Shown: piece after piece, positions 9,342 through 19,500 of the stretch
Layout: each line of letters begins with the position of its first letter
How positions within the stretch are numbered: the stretch's first letter is position 1
From: Spirochaetae bacterium HGW-Spirochaetae-4
GTDB lineage: Bacteria > Spirochaetota > Spirochaetia > Sphaerochaetales > Sphaerochaetaceae
Assembly (NCBI GenBank): GCA_002839335.1
Contig: PGXU01000010.1
Coordinates: 22,700 to 86,699, forward strand
Length of the DNA stretch: 64,000 nucleotides
Direction of reading: 5' to 3'
The notes under the pieces: generated by a model
What the model saw: only the letters and a program-made list of their open reading frames with translations
Databases searched by the model: none
Told to the model about the DNA's origin: nothing
Made by a program: the position numbers and the translations under genes

Positions 9342-9713
9342 CTATTCATGTTCGGCATAGTCCTTCAATAGTTGTTCGAAATCATGGGCAAAAGAACCGA
9401 ATGGTTCAACAAGCCGTTCTTTCGCCTCGGCTTGGAAGGCATTGTACAATGTGATGAATCGGTGGCCGAATTCGGTAAGCGAGGATCCCTCATGGGAGGC
9501 TCCACCCCGTTTCCTGTCGACGACTGGCAATCCCAACTGATCCTCCAGATTCTTCACCATGGCGTATGCCTTGGAGTAGGAAATCCCGAGAGCCGATGCG
9601 GCCGCCCGCAAGGAGCCTGAGGTTCCGACATGCTCCAACAACCAGAGCACCCCGATCCCCATGAACTTCTCACCTTCCCCATTCACCAGATACAGTTTCG
9701 TCTTTATTTCCAT
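9342..9713 (-). CDS. ModE/LysR-type winged-helix regulator (DNA-binding domain only)
   Basis: FMGIGVLWLLEHVGTSGSLRAAASALGISYSKAYAMVKNLEDQLGLPVVDRKRGG; no molybdate-binding (TOBE/Mop) domain. Confidence 0.8.
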   Translation of the reverse strand: MEIKTKLYLVNGEGEKFMGIGVLWLLEHVGTSGSLRAAASALGISYSKAYAMVKNLEDQLGLPVVDRKRGGASHEGSSLTEFGHRFITLYNAFQAEAKERLVEPFGSFAHDFEQLLKDYAEHE

Positions 9714-10999
9714 ATCGTCTCGGCGCTCCGATACACCGTGTCGATCATGTGCGGAAGCAATTCGGCATCTACACCCGAATACGCGATCCGCAACAGGTCC
9801 TTCCCTATCGATACAGTACCGATTCCATGGTTTTCCAACAAGTACCTCCGAAGCGATTCGGCATCACCCGCACAAGCGAATGTACAGAAGTAGCCGGAAT
9901 TGAACGGCAAGGGAAGCAACGCAACCGAGTCCTTCCATGTGAGGATCGACTCGCGGACACTCCCGTATCGCCGCGCCATTTCATCGGAGACCCGTTTCGT
10001 CTCCGCCCCATAGGCTTCATGCCTCATGGCCGCGAGCAACAACGATTGGCTCACCCGGGAACAGCTTGATACCGAAGACCGTATGACACCCATGGTCTTT
10101 TGAACCATTGCATGGTAGTGCCTCTCCGTCAAGCCACTGGCGGCATAGGTGATGAACCCGACGCGGAACCCCCATACCAGCGACTCCTTCGTCGCGGCAT
10201 CGCATTTGACCGCCAACAGGTTCTCGTGGGCATTCCACAAGAGGGAAAACAGCGAATACCGGCAGGCAGTCTCATCATGGAACAGCCCGAAATAGGCATC
10301 GTCCACCACTACCACCAACCGCTTGCCCGCCTGCGCAAGGTCCACCAACAGGTCCCTGATCCCCTCCATCTCCAATCGGGTCGGGGTATAGCCGGTGGGG
10401 TTGTTGGGGAAATTGAGTAGGAGGAAAATCTTGTCTGAGACAATTCCGTCGAGCGTACTTCCGAGGGCTTCCAGGGAAAAACGTCGATTCGCATCGAACA
10501 AGGAAGGGGATTGGATCGTACAACCATGCCGTACAGAGAATATCTGTTCATAATTGTCCCAACATGGGGACGGGACCACCACGGTATCCCCCGCATCGAG
10601 AAACAGATCGGCGGCTATGGCGATCGCATGGGTCAGTCCTGCGGTAATCACCGGCAGAGAACAGGATGAACCGGCAAGCAACGGATTCTTGCGCACCATT
10701 TCATCCCACCACAGCTTTCGCAATGCAGGATCACCCGCCGTGGGTGCGTACGATACCATATCGTCGCTGGAAACAACCGCATCCAATCGGGAAAACATGC
10801 CATGGGTCATGTAATGGCCGTGATCTAGAGCGACACCCGCGGTGGCGTTGGCGACATGGGCTGCCGAAGCCGCCTCCTGGCTTTGGGCGACGATACCTTT
10901 CGGAAAATACGCCCGCCTCCCATACTCCGAGAGCACCTGCGGAACCACGGTTCCCGCAAGCTCCGCATGCAACTGCGCCGCTATGCTATCGACTGTCAT
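9704..10999 (-). CDS. Class I/II aminotransferase (PLP-dependent)
   Basis: ITAGLTHAIAIAADLFLDAGDTVVVPSPCWDNYEQIF, LLNFPNNPTGYTPTRLE, VVDDAYFGLF. Confidence 0.88.
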   Translation of the reverse strand: MTVDSIAAQLHAELAGTVVPQVLSEYGRRAYFPKGIVAQSQEAASAAHVANATAGVALDHGHYMTHGMFSRLDAVVSSDDMVSYAPTAGDPALRKLWWDEMVRKNPLLAGSSCSLPVITAGLTHAIAIAADLFLDAGDTVVVPSPCWDNYEQIFSVRHGCTIQSPSLFDANRRFSLEALGSTLDGIVSDKIFLLLNFPNNPTGYTPTRLEMEGIRDLLVDLAQAGKRLVVVVDDAYFGLFHDETACRYSLFSLLWNAHENLLAVKCDAATKESLVWGFRVGFITYAASGLTERHYHAMVQKTMGVIRSSVSSCSRVSQSLLLAAMRHEAYGAETKRVSDEMARRYGSVRESILTWKDSVALLPLPFNSGYFCTFACAGDAESLRRYLLENHGIGTVSIGKDLLRIAYSGVDAELLPHMIDTVYRSAETIWK

Positions 11000-13028
11000 C
11001 GCTTTCCCCTCCTTCCAACATCCGGATGAACTGCTGCTCATCGACTATCGTTGTTCCAAATGACTGTGCCTGCTGCAATTTGGAACCCGCCCCGGTACCA
11101 GCCAACAGATGGGAGGTCTTGGAGGTAACGGAACTTGTGGTGCGGCCGCCGCGAGCCTCGATCTCCTTCAGTGCCAACGAACGGGGAGCGAACCGCTCGA
11201 AACTTCCGGTCACACACCACACCTGGTTGCGGAATATCTGGGGAAGCATTTCCTCAGCTCCGGTGGCCACTTCCGAGAATTGCAAACCCAACAGTTCCAA
11301 CCGGGCAATCCGTTCACGAACCTTCGCGTCGGACAATTCCGCGAACAACGAATCCACTGTCTTCTTGCCGAAGCCCTTGATTGCCACCAGCGTTTCGGCA
11401 TCACCCGAATCGACCATCTCCAACAATTGCTTCATGCTCCGTATACCCGCATTCACCAACAGGTCCACAGCCTTCTTTCCGAAATCAGGTATCCCCAAAG
11501 CCACCAATACCAACCGGTAGGGCTGCTCCTTACTCTTCTCGACAGCCAGTGCAAGTGCACCTGCCTTTTTCTCACCGAACCCCGGCTCCCCCACCAACGC
11601 ATCGTAATCGACCGTGTAGATATCGGGAATATCTTGCACCAGTCCCTTCTCGACCAAAAAGGAGACGGTCTCGGGACCAAATCCCTCAAGGTCCATCTGT
11701 TGCCGTCCCACGAAGAAGCTGATCCTTCCCACGACCTGGTCGGGACAATCTCCGTTCGGGCAGAAGGTATGGGCACCATTTCGTACCAGGCTTGTCGAGC
11801 AAGATGGACATTCGGCAGGGAGTTGCCATGTCGTGTTCCCCTTCTCGTTCTTCTCGACCACCCGCTCCACAGCTGGAATGACATCGCCGCGTTTCGAAAT
11901 GGCGACTGTATCACCGATAGCCAGTTCAAGCAGGTTGATATAGTCCTGATTGTGCAAAGTGACATTCGAGACCATCGAATTGCCGACCTTCACCGTCTTG
12001 ACCCGTGCCACCGGAGTGATCCTACCGGTCCGTCCGACCTGGACATCGATATCGAGAACCTCGGTCTGTGCTTCCGGTGCATCGAACTTGTATGCCAGGG
12101 CCCATCGGGGGTGGTGTCCGGTGTATCCGAGGAACTCGCGGACCCCCAGTTCATTGACCTTGATCACCAAGCCATCGATTTCGTAGGCAAGGGCAGAGCG
12201 CTGTTGTTCCAGTTTCCCAAGATAGTCGGGGATGTCCCCGTAGGTCATATTGCCGTTCGCATCGGCAAAGACAGCGAGGGACGGATTTACCAGGAAACCC
12301 AAATCCTTCAACAACCGCAGGATCTCCACATGGCTGTGGACCGCTTCCGCCGGGTTGGCGAAGTAGGCCTCGTAGGCAAACATCTTCAAGGGGACCTGTG
12401 CGGTTTCACTGCTCTTCAGCCGTCTGATTGTTCCCGCAGCCAGATTCCTCGGATTCGCATAGGGGACTTCCATGGTTCCGTTCAAGGCATCGAAATCCTC
12501 CTTGGCGAGGAAAACTTCACCCCTGACCGCGATATCCAATGGCTTGGACAAGCGCAACGGAATGGACTTGATCGTCTTCGCGTTGGGCGTGACATCGTTG
12601 CCCACGAACCCGTTGCCCCTCGTGACAGCCCGTGCCAACAAACCCTTCTCGTAGTAGAGCACCAGGGAGACACCATCGATCTTTTCCTCAACCACAAAGG
12701 ATAGCCGCTGCTCGCCACGCTGGCGGCACCGCTCGATCCATTGCAGGACACCGTCTCCGGTATACGCCTTGTCCAAACTCAGGACCGGAACCGTATGGCG
12801 CACTTCGGGAAAGCCGTTGCCAAGGTCGCTGCCCACCCGCTGGGAAGGGGAATCCGACAACTTCAATTCGGGGTACAAGCTCTCGAGATAGAGGAGCCTA
12901 TCCATCATGCGATCGTATTGCATATCACTTACAAGCGGTTGTGCTTCAACATAATAGTGGTGTTGGTGTCGCCGCAGGTCTTCCGACAACCGGGCAATCT
13001 CCACTTGTGCATGTTCCACTGTTTCCAT
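10986..13028 (-). CDS. ligA: NAD-dependent DNA ligase
   Basis: VEEKIDGVSLVLYYEKG, CPSCSTSLVRNGAHTFCPNGDCP zinc finger, HhH repeats, C-terminal BRCT. Confidence 0.97.
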   Translation of the reverse strand: METVEHAQVEIARLSEDLRRHQHHYYVEAQPLVSDMQYDRMMDRLLYLESLYPELKLSDSPSQRVGSDLGNGFPEVRHTVPVLSLDKAYTGDGVLQWIERCRQRGEQRLSFVVEEKIDGVSLVLYYEKGLLARAVTRGNGFVGNDVTPNAKTIKSIPLRLSKPLDIAVRGEVFLAKEDFDALNGTMEVPYANPRNLAAGTIRRLKSSETAQVPLKMFAYEAYFANPAEAVHSHVEILRLLKDLGFLVNPSLAVFADANGNMTYGDIPDYLGKLEQQRSALAYEIDGLVIKVNELGVREFLGYTGHHPRWALAYKFDAPEAQTEVLDIDVQVGRTGRITPVARVKTVKVGNSMVSNVTLHNQDYINLLELAIGDTVAISKRGDVIPAVERVVEKNEKGNTTWQLPAECPSCSTSLVRNGAHTFCPNGDCPDQVVGRISFFVGRQQMDLEGFGPETVSFLVEKGLVQDIPDIYTVDYDALVGEPGFGEKKAGALALAVEKSKEQPYRLVLVALGIPDFGKKAVDLLVNAGIRSMKQLLEMVDSGDAETLVAIKGFGKKTVDSLFAELSDAKVRERIARLELLGLQFSEVATGAEEMLPQIFRNQVWCVTGSFERFAPRSLALKEIEARGGRTTSSVTSKTSHLLAGTGAGSKLQQAQSFGTTIVDEQQFIRMLEGGESDDSR

Positions 13029-13141
13029 GTTCCTGCTCCTACGTAATGTTACCACCAGTATACCGGCTTTCCCATGTTTTGCCATTGCGGTCACTAGGGG
13101 AAAATGGTATTTTTAACTTCGAAGGATGGCAATAGGACTTC

Positions 13142-15115
13142 ATGGCGGAAAAAACTCTCAAGGTACCGGGCGACAACAAGACAATTCACGGGATTGTGAT
13201 CCGGTCCAATATCGAATCGGGATCGATAATCGGAATAACTCCGCCAAAACAAGACAATCGCTTCTTCCTTGTCGGTCCGAAGGATATCATAGGTCGGAAT
13301 GCTGTCGATGTATACACGGATAGTTTCCCGTTGTTCGCATCGACAGATATCGCCTACAAGGGACAACCGATCGTCGCTTTATTCGGACCTGATGCCGAAA
13401 TGGTCGAAGTCAAATCGAGGGAAATCGAGATAGATTTCCAACTTTCGGTGGAGATCCAGGCCCATCAGGAGAAGCAGGAACACGCTCCCCTCCAGTACCA
13501 ATGGGGAAATCTCGAGGACGTCTTTTCCCAAGCCGAATCCACACTGGAAAAGACCTACAGCGACCGGCGGGTCTGGACACGGGAAGATACGGTATCCCAA
13601 GCGACGACTTGGCTCGAGGACGATGTATTGAAAGTGCGGGTTTCCACCCAATGGCCGTTCCACGTCCGCGATACTGTCGCCGAAATTTGTGGCAGACCCC
13701 GAAAGAGTGTGGTCGTCTACCCGATGCCCTATTTTGCCCCCAAGGATGAAAAACTCATACAACCTTCGATCTTGTCCGCCATCGCGGCTTTGGCCACGTT
13801 GAAAAACAAGAGTCGTGTGCAGCTGTCTTCCCGGTTTCCCACCTACAAGAGTCCGATCACCATTACCCGCAAGACAGCACTGGATGCGACGGGGAAACCC
13901 TTGGCCGAAGAAGTCGAAGCCGTTGTCGACCAAGGATCTTTTCCACTTTTCACCGCAGAACTGTTCAAACAGATCCTTGCCGGACTTATTCCCCTCTACC
14001 AACTGCAAGCCTTTTGTGCGACCGTACGCATTGAAGAGTCCCACTTGCCGCCGTCGCACTTTTTCGGAGACTTGGGATACAGTTCCGCACTCTTTTCGAC
14101 CGAAGCACATACCTCGGCGATTGCCCGCCACTACCAGATGAATCCCTCCAATTGGAGAATCAAGCAGTATGCGGATGGGAAAGAGCGGGCGGCTATAATG
14201 GAGACCCTTCCGGTCTCGAAGTTGCGTGACCTCATTACGACGACCTGTACGGTGTCCGATTTCGCCCGCCATAGCGCTGTCTATGAATTGCAACGGAGGG
14301 CCAAGCACCCGCTCTCGGCTTTTCTCAACTACAGCAGGGGTATCGGTATTTCCTGTGGAGCGGGAATCAGCGGATTCAGCACCGACTCTCCGTTCGAAAG
14401 CTCGGCAAAAATATCGGTCACACTCGATGCGAACAACCAGGTGCTGGTCAATTCCAGTTTTTTCCCCATGCGAAAGACCACCACATTGTGGCGTTCGGTC
14501 ATTGCCAAGATGCTCTCGGTTGAAAAGGATACCATCGTATTCGTCGACAATTCCACTGAGGAGATGGTCGATACCGGACCGGAGGTACTTTCGCTCGACG
14601 TGGAACGATCGGTCCTCATGATCAACCAATGCTGTGCCGCAATCAAAGCCAAACGGTTCCAGGAACCGTTGCCGATCACCGAATCGGCAACTGCAAAGAG
14701 CATCCTCTCGACAAGCCCGGCGATGTTCAGCAGCAAGAATTGGGGGTGCATCGTATTGGAACTCGAGGTGAATACCATTACCCTGACAGTCGAGGTCCGC
14801 CGTGTGTGGGGGCGCTTCTCGTTCAGCAATCCACCCGACATCAACCGGCTGAGGGTCAAGTTCCAACATATCATCAATACCAGTTTGAACGAGTGCAATG
14901 TCATTCCCATCCACAGGGAGGGTGCGCCGCCGTTCATGGATATCAAGGTCGATGCCTTGGGATCGGACGAAATCCAGACTTCGGCGACTTCGGCCCTTCG
15001 CGCCATGGTCATGTCCGCCTGTGCCTCGGCACTTTCCCAAGCGTTGAATTGCGATGTCTCCACCATGCCGGTTACCAGTGAGGATATCATCGGCTATATC
15101 CGGAGGGAAGAATGA
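13142..15115 (+). CDS. Divergent xanthine-dehydrogenase-family molybdopterin-binding-like subunit
   Basis: N-terminal HGIVIRSNIESGSIIGI and DIAYKGQPIVALFGPD align with XDH large-subunit start; co-directional with Fe-S and FAD-like subunits. Confidence 0.7.
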   Translation: MAEKTLKVPGDNKTIHGIVIRSNIESGSIIGITPPKQDNRFFLVGPKDIIGRNAVDVYTDSFPLFASTDIAYKGQPIVALFGPDAEMVEVKSREIEIDFQLSVEIQAHQEKQEHAPLQYQWGNLEDVFSQAESTLEKTYSDRRVWTREDTVSQATTWLEDDVLKVRVSTQWPFHVRDTVAEICGRPRKSVVVYPMPYFAPKDEKLIQPSILSAIAALATLKNKSRVQLSSRFPTYKSPITITRKTALDATGKPLAEEVEAVVDQGSFPLFTAELFKQILAGLIPLYQLQAFCATVRIEESHLPPSHFFGDLGYSSALFSTEAHTSAIARHYQMNPSNWRIKQYADGKERAAIMETLPVSKLRDLITTTCTVSDFARHSAVYELQRRAKHPLSAFLNYSRGIGISCGAGISGFSTDSPFESSAKISVTLDANNQVLVNSSFFPMRKTTTLWRSVIAKMLSVEKDTIVFVDNSTEEMVDTGPEVLSLDVERSVLMINQCCAAIKAKRFQEPLPITESATAKSILSTSPAMFSSKNWGCIVLELEVNTITLTVEVRRVWGRFSFSNPPDINRLRVKFQHIINTSLNECNVIPIHREGAPPFMDIKVDALGSDEIQTSATSALRAMVMSACASALSQALNCDVSTMPVTSEDIIGYIRREE

Positions 15116-15624
15116 AGATCGAATGCACCATAGACAACAAACATGTCCTGTTGACGGTCAATTCCAACAAACCGCTCAACCTGATCCTTATGGATGAGCT
15201 TGAGACCTCACATATGGAGACCCGCTGCCGCGACGGCAATTGCGGCAATTGTGTGGTACTGTTGCAGGACGAAGCGGTGCTTTCCTGCCTGATACCCGCC
15301 TTTCGTCTGAAAGGGGCCAAGATAGTCACCTTCGAAGGGTATCAGAAGTCACGCTTCTGGCACGATCTAGAACGGGCTTACGAGGACACCGGCAGCCATC
15401 CATGTCCCCATTGCTATGCCTCGAAGACCCTGATCTTCGAATCATTGCTGCAAACGGTGGTAAAATCGGAGTCGGGCCCCTCCCACGATGAGGAACCGGA
15501 CGAGACGACCATAGTGAGGGAAGTCGGCTTGAACAAGTGTCCTTGCCTCGACGCCCACGAGATACTCGACATTTTCAGAGCGGCAGCCGCTTATCGGAGG
15601 CGCAGGCGTGTACGAAGGTATTAG
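15112..15624 (+). CDS. [2Fe-2S]-binding subunit, XDH family, divergent
   Basis: TRCRDGNCGNCVVLLQDEAVLSCL (plant-type 2Fe-2S) and HPCPHCYAS ... NKCPCLDAHEI replacing the usual QCGFCTPG ... CRCTGY. Confidence 0.75.
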   Translation: MKIECTIDNKHVLLTVNSNKPLNLILMDELETSHMETRCRDGNCGNCVVLLQDEAVLSCLIPAFRLKGAKIVTFEGYQKSRFWHDLERAYEDTGSHPCPHCYASKTLIFESLLQTVVKSESGPSHDEEPDETTIVREVGLNKCPCLDAHEILDIFRAAAAYRRRRRVRRY

Positions 15625-16498
15625 ATCCCCAGCAGTCCATATGCCCAAGACCATGAACGACCTGGTGTCCGCCTCCACCCGCTTTCCCAATGCGACCTTC
15701 TGGGCTGGCGGAACCTTCATCATGAGCCGGCACGATTATTATCCGACTAGGGAAAGCAACGATATCATATCGCTGGGAGAGGTTCCCGAACTCAAGCGGA
15801 TCAACCGGACCGACAGGTATCTGGAAATCGGCTCCATGGTCACCTTCGAGCAGATGCTCACCGTGGGAAAACAAGTCTTGCCGGGACTGTTGCAGACGAC
15901 GTTGGAAGGTACAGCCACCAAGATTATCCGAAAACAGATGACCATCGGCGGAGCAATCTGCACCCCGCAATCCCGATTGTCCCTCCCCGGTACGCTCTCC
16001 GCCCTGCAAGCGGAAATCGAAGTGAAGACATGTCTCGGACAGAAGACCGAAACACGATGGATCGATATCAACCGGTTGTATGACCGCCATGGCACGCTGC
16101 AGTTGAAGAAGAACGACCTGGTGACGCGGATCCGACTTGGGTTCGAGCGGGAAAACTTCTCCTCGTTCATCTGTGCGGGCAATCCCATGATAAATCTTGA
16201 GGAGACGGTCATGCTTTCGTTCGCGTGTTTCTACAACCAGGCTGTGATCAACCGGTTCCGCATGTGCCTCACCTTCCCGACCACCATGTTTCTCATTCCC
16301 CATGAGATCGACATGATGATGCACGGGACAATGCTTCCACTCTCCACCCAACAGATCGACCGTGTGGTCCGATCCATCATGGAAGGGGTATTCTCATCGA
16401 ATGAACATGAAATTCCGGCCATACAATTGGAGCGGGCTCGGAGGTTTGTGGAATCGGCCATGCATGAGTTGAACGCGCAAAGTCTCTCCGAGCGATAG
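15608..16498 (+). CDS. FAD-binding subunit, XDH/CoxM family, divergent
   Basis: FWAGGTFIM, KIIRKQMTIGGAICTPQSRLSLPGTLSALQAEIEV; GTG start overlapping previous gene. Confidence 0.72.
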   Translation: MYEGIRSPAVHMPKTMNDLVSASTRFPNATFWAGGTFIMSRHDYYPTRESNDIISLGEVPELKRINRTDRYLEIGSMVTFEQMLTVGKQVLPGLLQTTLEGTATKIIRKQMTIGGAICTPQSRLSLPGTLSALQAEIEVKTCLGQKTETRWIDINRLYDRHGTLQLKKNDLVTRIRLGFERENFSSFICAGNPMINLEETVMLSFACFYNQAVINRFRMCLTFPTTMFLIPHEIDMMMHGTMLPLSTQQIDRVVRSIMEGVFSSNEHEIPAIQLERARRFVESAMHELNAQSLSER

Positions 16499-16551
16499 GC
16501 TTCGAATTCATCGCTCCTTGTGCTACAATACGGCCTACCAAGGAGTCTTGC

Positions 16552-19500
16552 ATGTCCGAATTTGTCCATCTGCACAACCACACCGATTATTCGCTTCTTG
16601 ATGGAGCAGCACCTATCGACCGTTATATCGCGAAAGCGAAACAGTATGGGATGCAGCACTTGGCCATTACCGACCATGGAAACATGTTCGGTGTCCTCAA
16701 GTTCTACAAAGCTTGCAAAGCACAGGGGATAAACCCGATTGTAGGGTGTGAATTCTATGTGAACCCCGAATCCCATACGACAAAGTCGACCACCATGAGT
16801 GGTAGCCGCTACTACCATCTGGTCCTGATAGCCATGAATGAACAAGGCTACAAGAACCTCATGGTACTCAATTCGATCTCCTACACGGAAGGCTATTATT
16901 ACAAACCCCGGATCAGCGACCAACTGCTGGCCGAACATAACGAAGGACTCATCTGCCTCTCGGCGTGTCTCGCCGGAGAGATACCCCAACTGTTGTCCGA
17001 CAACAATTACGAGGGAGCTAAGCAACGCGCATTGTTCTACTCCTCGATTTTCGACGACAACCGGTACTATTTGGAATTGCAGGACCATGGTCTGGCGGAA
17101 CAAAAGCAGGTCAATCCACAAATCGTCAAACTGGCCAGGGAACTCGGGTTGCCCGTCGTGGCGACCAATGATATCCACTATATCGAAGATTCCGATGCCA
17201 ATGCGCACGATATTGTCCTTTGTATAGGAACGAACAAGAAGAAGAACGACCAGGACCGCATGCGTTTCGATGCGGTGGAATTCTATATGAAGAGCCCGGA
17301 CGCCATGTCCCGACTCTTCGATTGGATTCCCGAGGCAATCGAGAATACCGTTCGGATCGCCCAGCGGTGCGACCTCACCATAGACCAGCCGGGACCGATG
17401 TTGCCTGCATATGAAATACCACCGGAATTCGAAAATCCCGACCAGTATCTCCGGCATATCGCCCAGGAAGGTTTGGCAAAACGGTATCCAGAGATTACCG
17501 AAGAATTGCAGAAACGGCTTGACTACGAACTGGATGTCATTATCAGCATGGGATTCACAGGGTATTTCCTCATTGTGTGGGACTTCATCTTCTGGGCAAA
17601 ACAGCACGGGATTCCCGTAGGACCCGGACGCGGTTCCGGGGCCGGTTCCCTGGTCGCCTATAGCATGACCATCACCGATATCGACCCGATCGAGTACAAC
17701 CTGATATTCGAGCGGTTCTTGAATCCGGAACGGGTCTCCATGCCCGACTTCGATATCGACTTCTGCTATGAGCGCCGGCAAGAGGTCATCGACTACGTCA
17801 CGGCAAAATACGGAACGGACCGGGTCGCCCAGATCGCTACTTTCGGTACCCTGAAGGTCAAGGCCGTACTCAAGGATGTCGCACGGGTATTGGACATTCC
17901 CTTTGCCGAAGCCACCCGCATTGTGGGATTGGTCCCCGAGTCGTTGCCCGATGATGAAACCACCGGTAAACCTAGGAAACTCACGGTCCAAGGGGCCATA
18001 GACTTTACCCCGGAGTTGCGGGAACTCGAGCAGAGGGGCGGCATTTACGCCGAGTTGTTCGACGTGGCCAAACGGCTCGAGGGCTTCAACCGCCATACGT
18101 CCACCCATGCGGCGGGCGTCGTCATCGGCCAAAGTGTCCTCACCAACTATGTCCCCCTCTACCGAGACCCGAAAACCGGAGCCATCTCCACCCAATACAC
18201 CATGGATATGCTGGAAGACTGTGGTCTGGTGAAAATGGATTTTCTTGGACTCAAGACCCTCACACTGATCAAGCATACCGAGGACCTTATCAAGCAGAAC
18301 GACCCCACCTTTTCTATAGAGGAGATCGACGAGCAGGATACCGCAACCTTCGAGATGCTTGGACGGGGCGATAGCGCTGGTATCTTCCAGTTTGAAAGCG
18401 CGGGAATGCAACGGGTCCTCAAGGATGCCAAACCGAACTCGATCGAGGACCTGGTGGCCTTGAATGCCCTGTATCGGCCCGGTCCGATGGCATACATCCC
18501 GAAATTCATCGATTCCAAGAACGGACGGACGGCCATAGAATATTTCCACCCCGATTTGGAACCTCCTTTGAAAACCACGTACGGTGTCATCGTCTACCAG
18601 GAACAGGTCATGGAGGTCGCCCAGATAATCGGTGGCTATTCATTGGGAAACGCCGACCTTCTCAGACGGGCCATGGGCAAGAAGAAAGCCGAGGTCATGG
18701 AGAAGGAAAAGAAGAATTTTATCCGGGGGGCCCAAGAGAAAGGATACTCGAAAGAGATAGCCGAGGGTATTTTCGAGATGCTCCTGCCATTTGCAGGCTA
18801 TGGATTCAACAAGTCGCATGCAGCCGCATACTCTGTGGTCGCATACCAGACCGCATATCTGAAAGCCAATTATCCCGCGGAGTTCATGGCAGCCAACCTC
18901 ACCAACGAGATGAACAGTCCCGACAAGTTCGCCCAGTATCTGATCGAGACGAAGACCATGGGGCTCGAGATCACCCCACCCTCGATCAACAATTCGGGGC
19001 GGCAATTCTCCGTTGTCGACGGCAAGATAGTCTATGGACTCCAAGGTATCAAACATGTCGGGGAAGCGGCTGTCGAAAGCATATTGCGGGAGCGCAACGA
19101 GCACGGCCCCTACAAGAACTTCCTCGATTTCCTCTACCGCAGCGAACCGCGGGCTTTGAACTCGAAGCTCCTCGAATCCCTGATACAATCGGGGGCCTTC
19201 GATGGGCTGGGAAACAATCGGCCGACCCTTATGGCGAACGTGGAAGCAGCCGTCAAGTACGCCCAGAAGAAACGTGAGAACGAAGCGTTTGGCCAGGCCT
19301 CACTGTTCGATGCCGAGGAAGAGGCGGCAATGGAAACCTTCGAGATGGAACTGCTTCCCGATTCCACCTTGCTGGAAAAGCTGGAGATAGAGAAGGACCT
19401 GTTGGGTTTCTATGTCTCCGGCCATCCCATGGACATGTACCGCGATGTATGGAAACGGACCGTTACCATCGACCTCGGACAACCGGAACGGCTCCCGACC

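Noticed and set aside
11109-12704. 531-aa plus-strand ORF
   Set aside because: Antisense to ligA; codon-bias shadow ORF.
13379-15040. 553-aa minus-strand ORF
   Set aside because: Antisense to the XDH-like large subunit; no recognisable domain.
13142-16498. XDH-like operon as a pseudogene
   Set aside because: All three frames are open, start/stop-coupled, and Fe-S cysteines are retained, arguing for a functional divergent complex.
16231-18549. 772-aa minus-strand ORF
   Set aside because: Antisense to dnaE and the FAD-like subunit gene; low-complexity His/Arg/Gly-rich composition, explained by codon bias of the sense genes.
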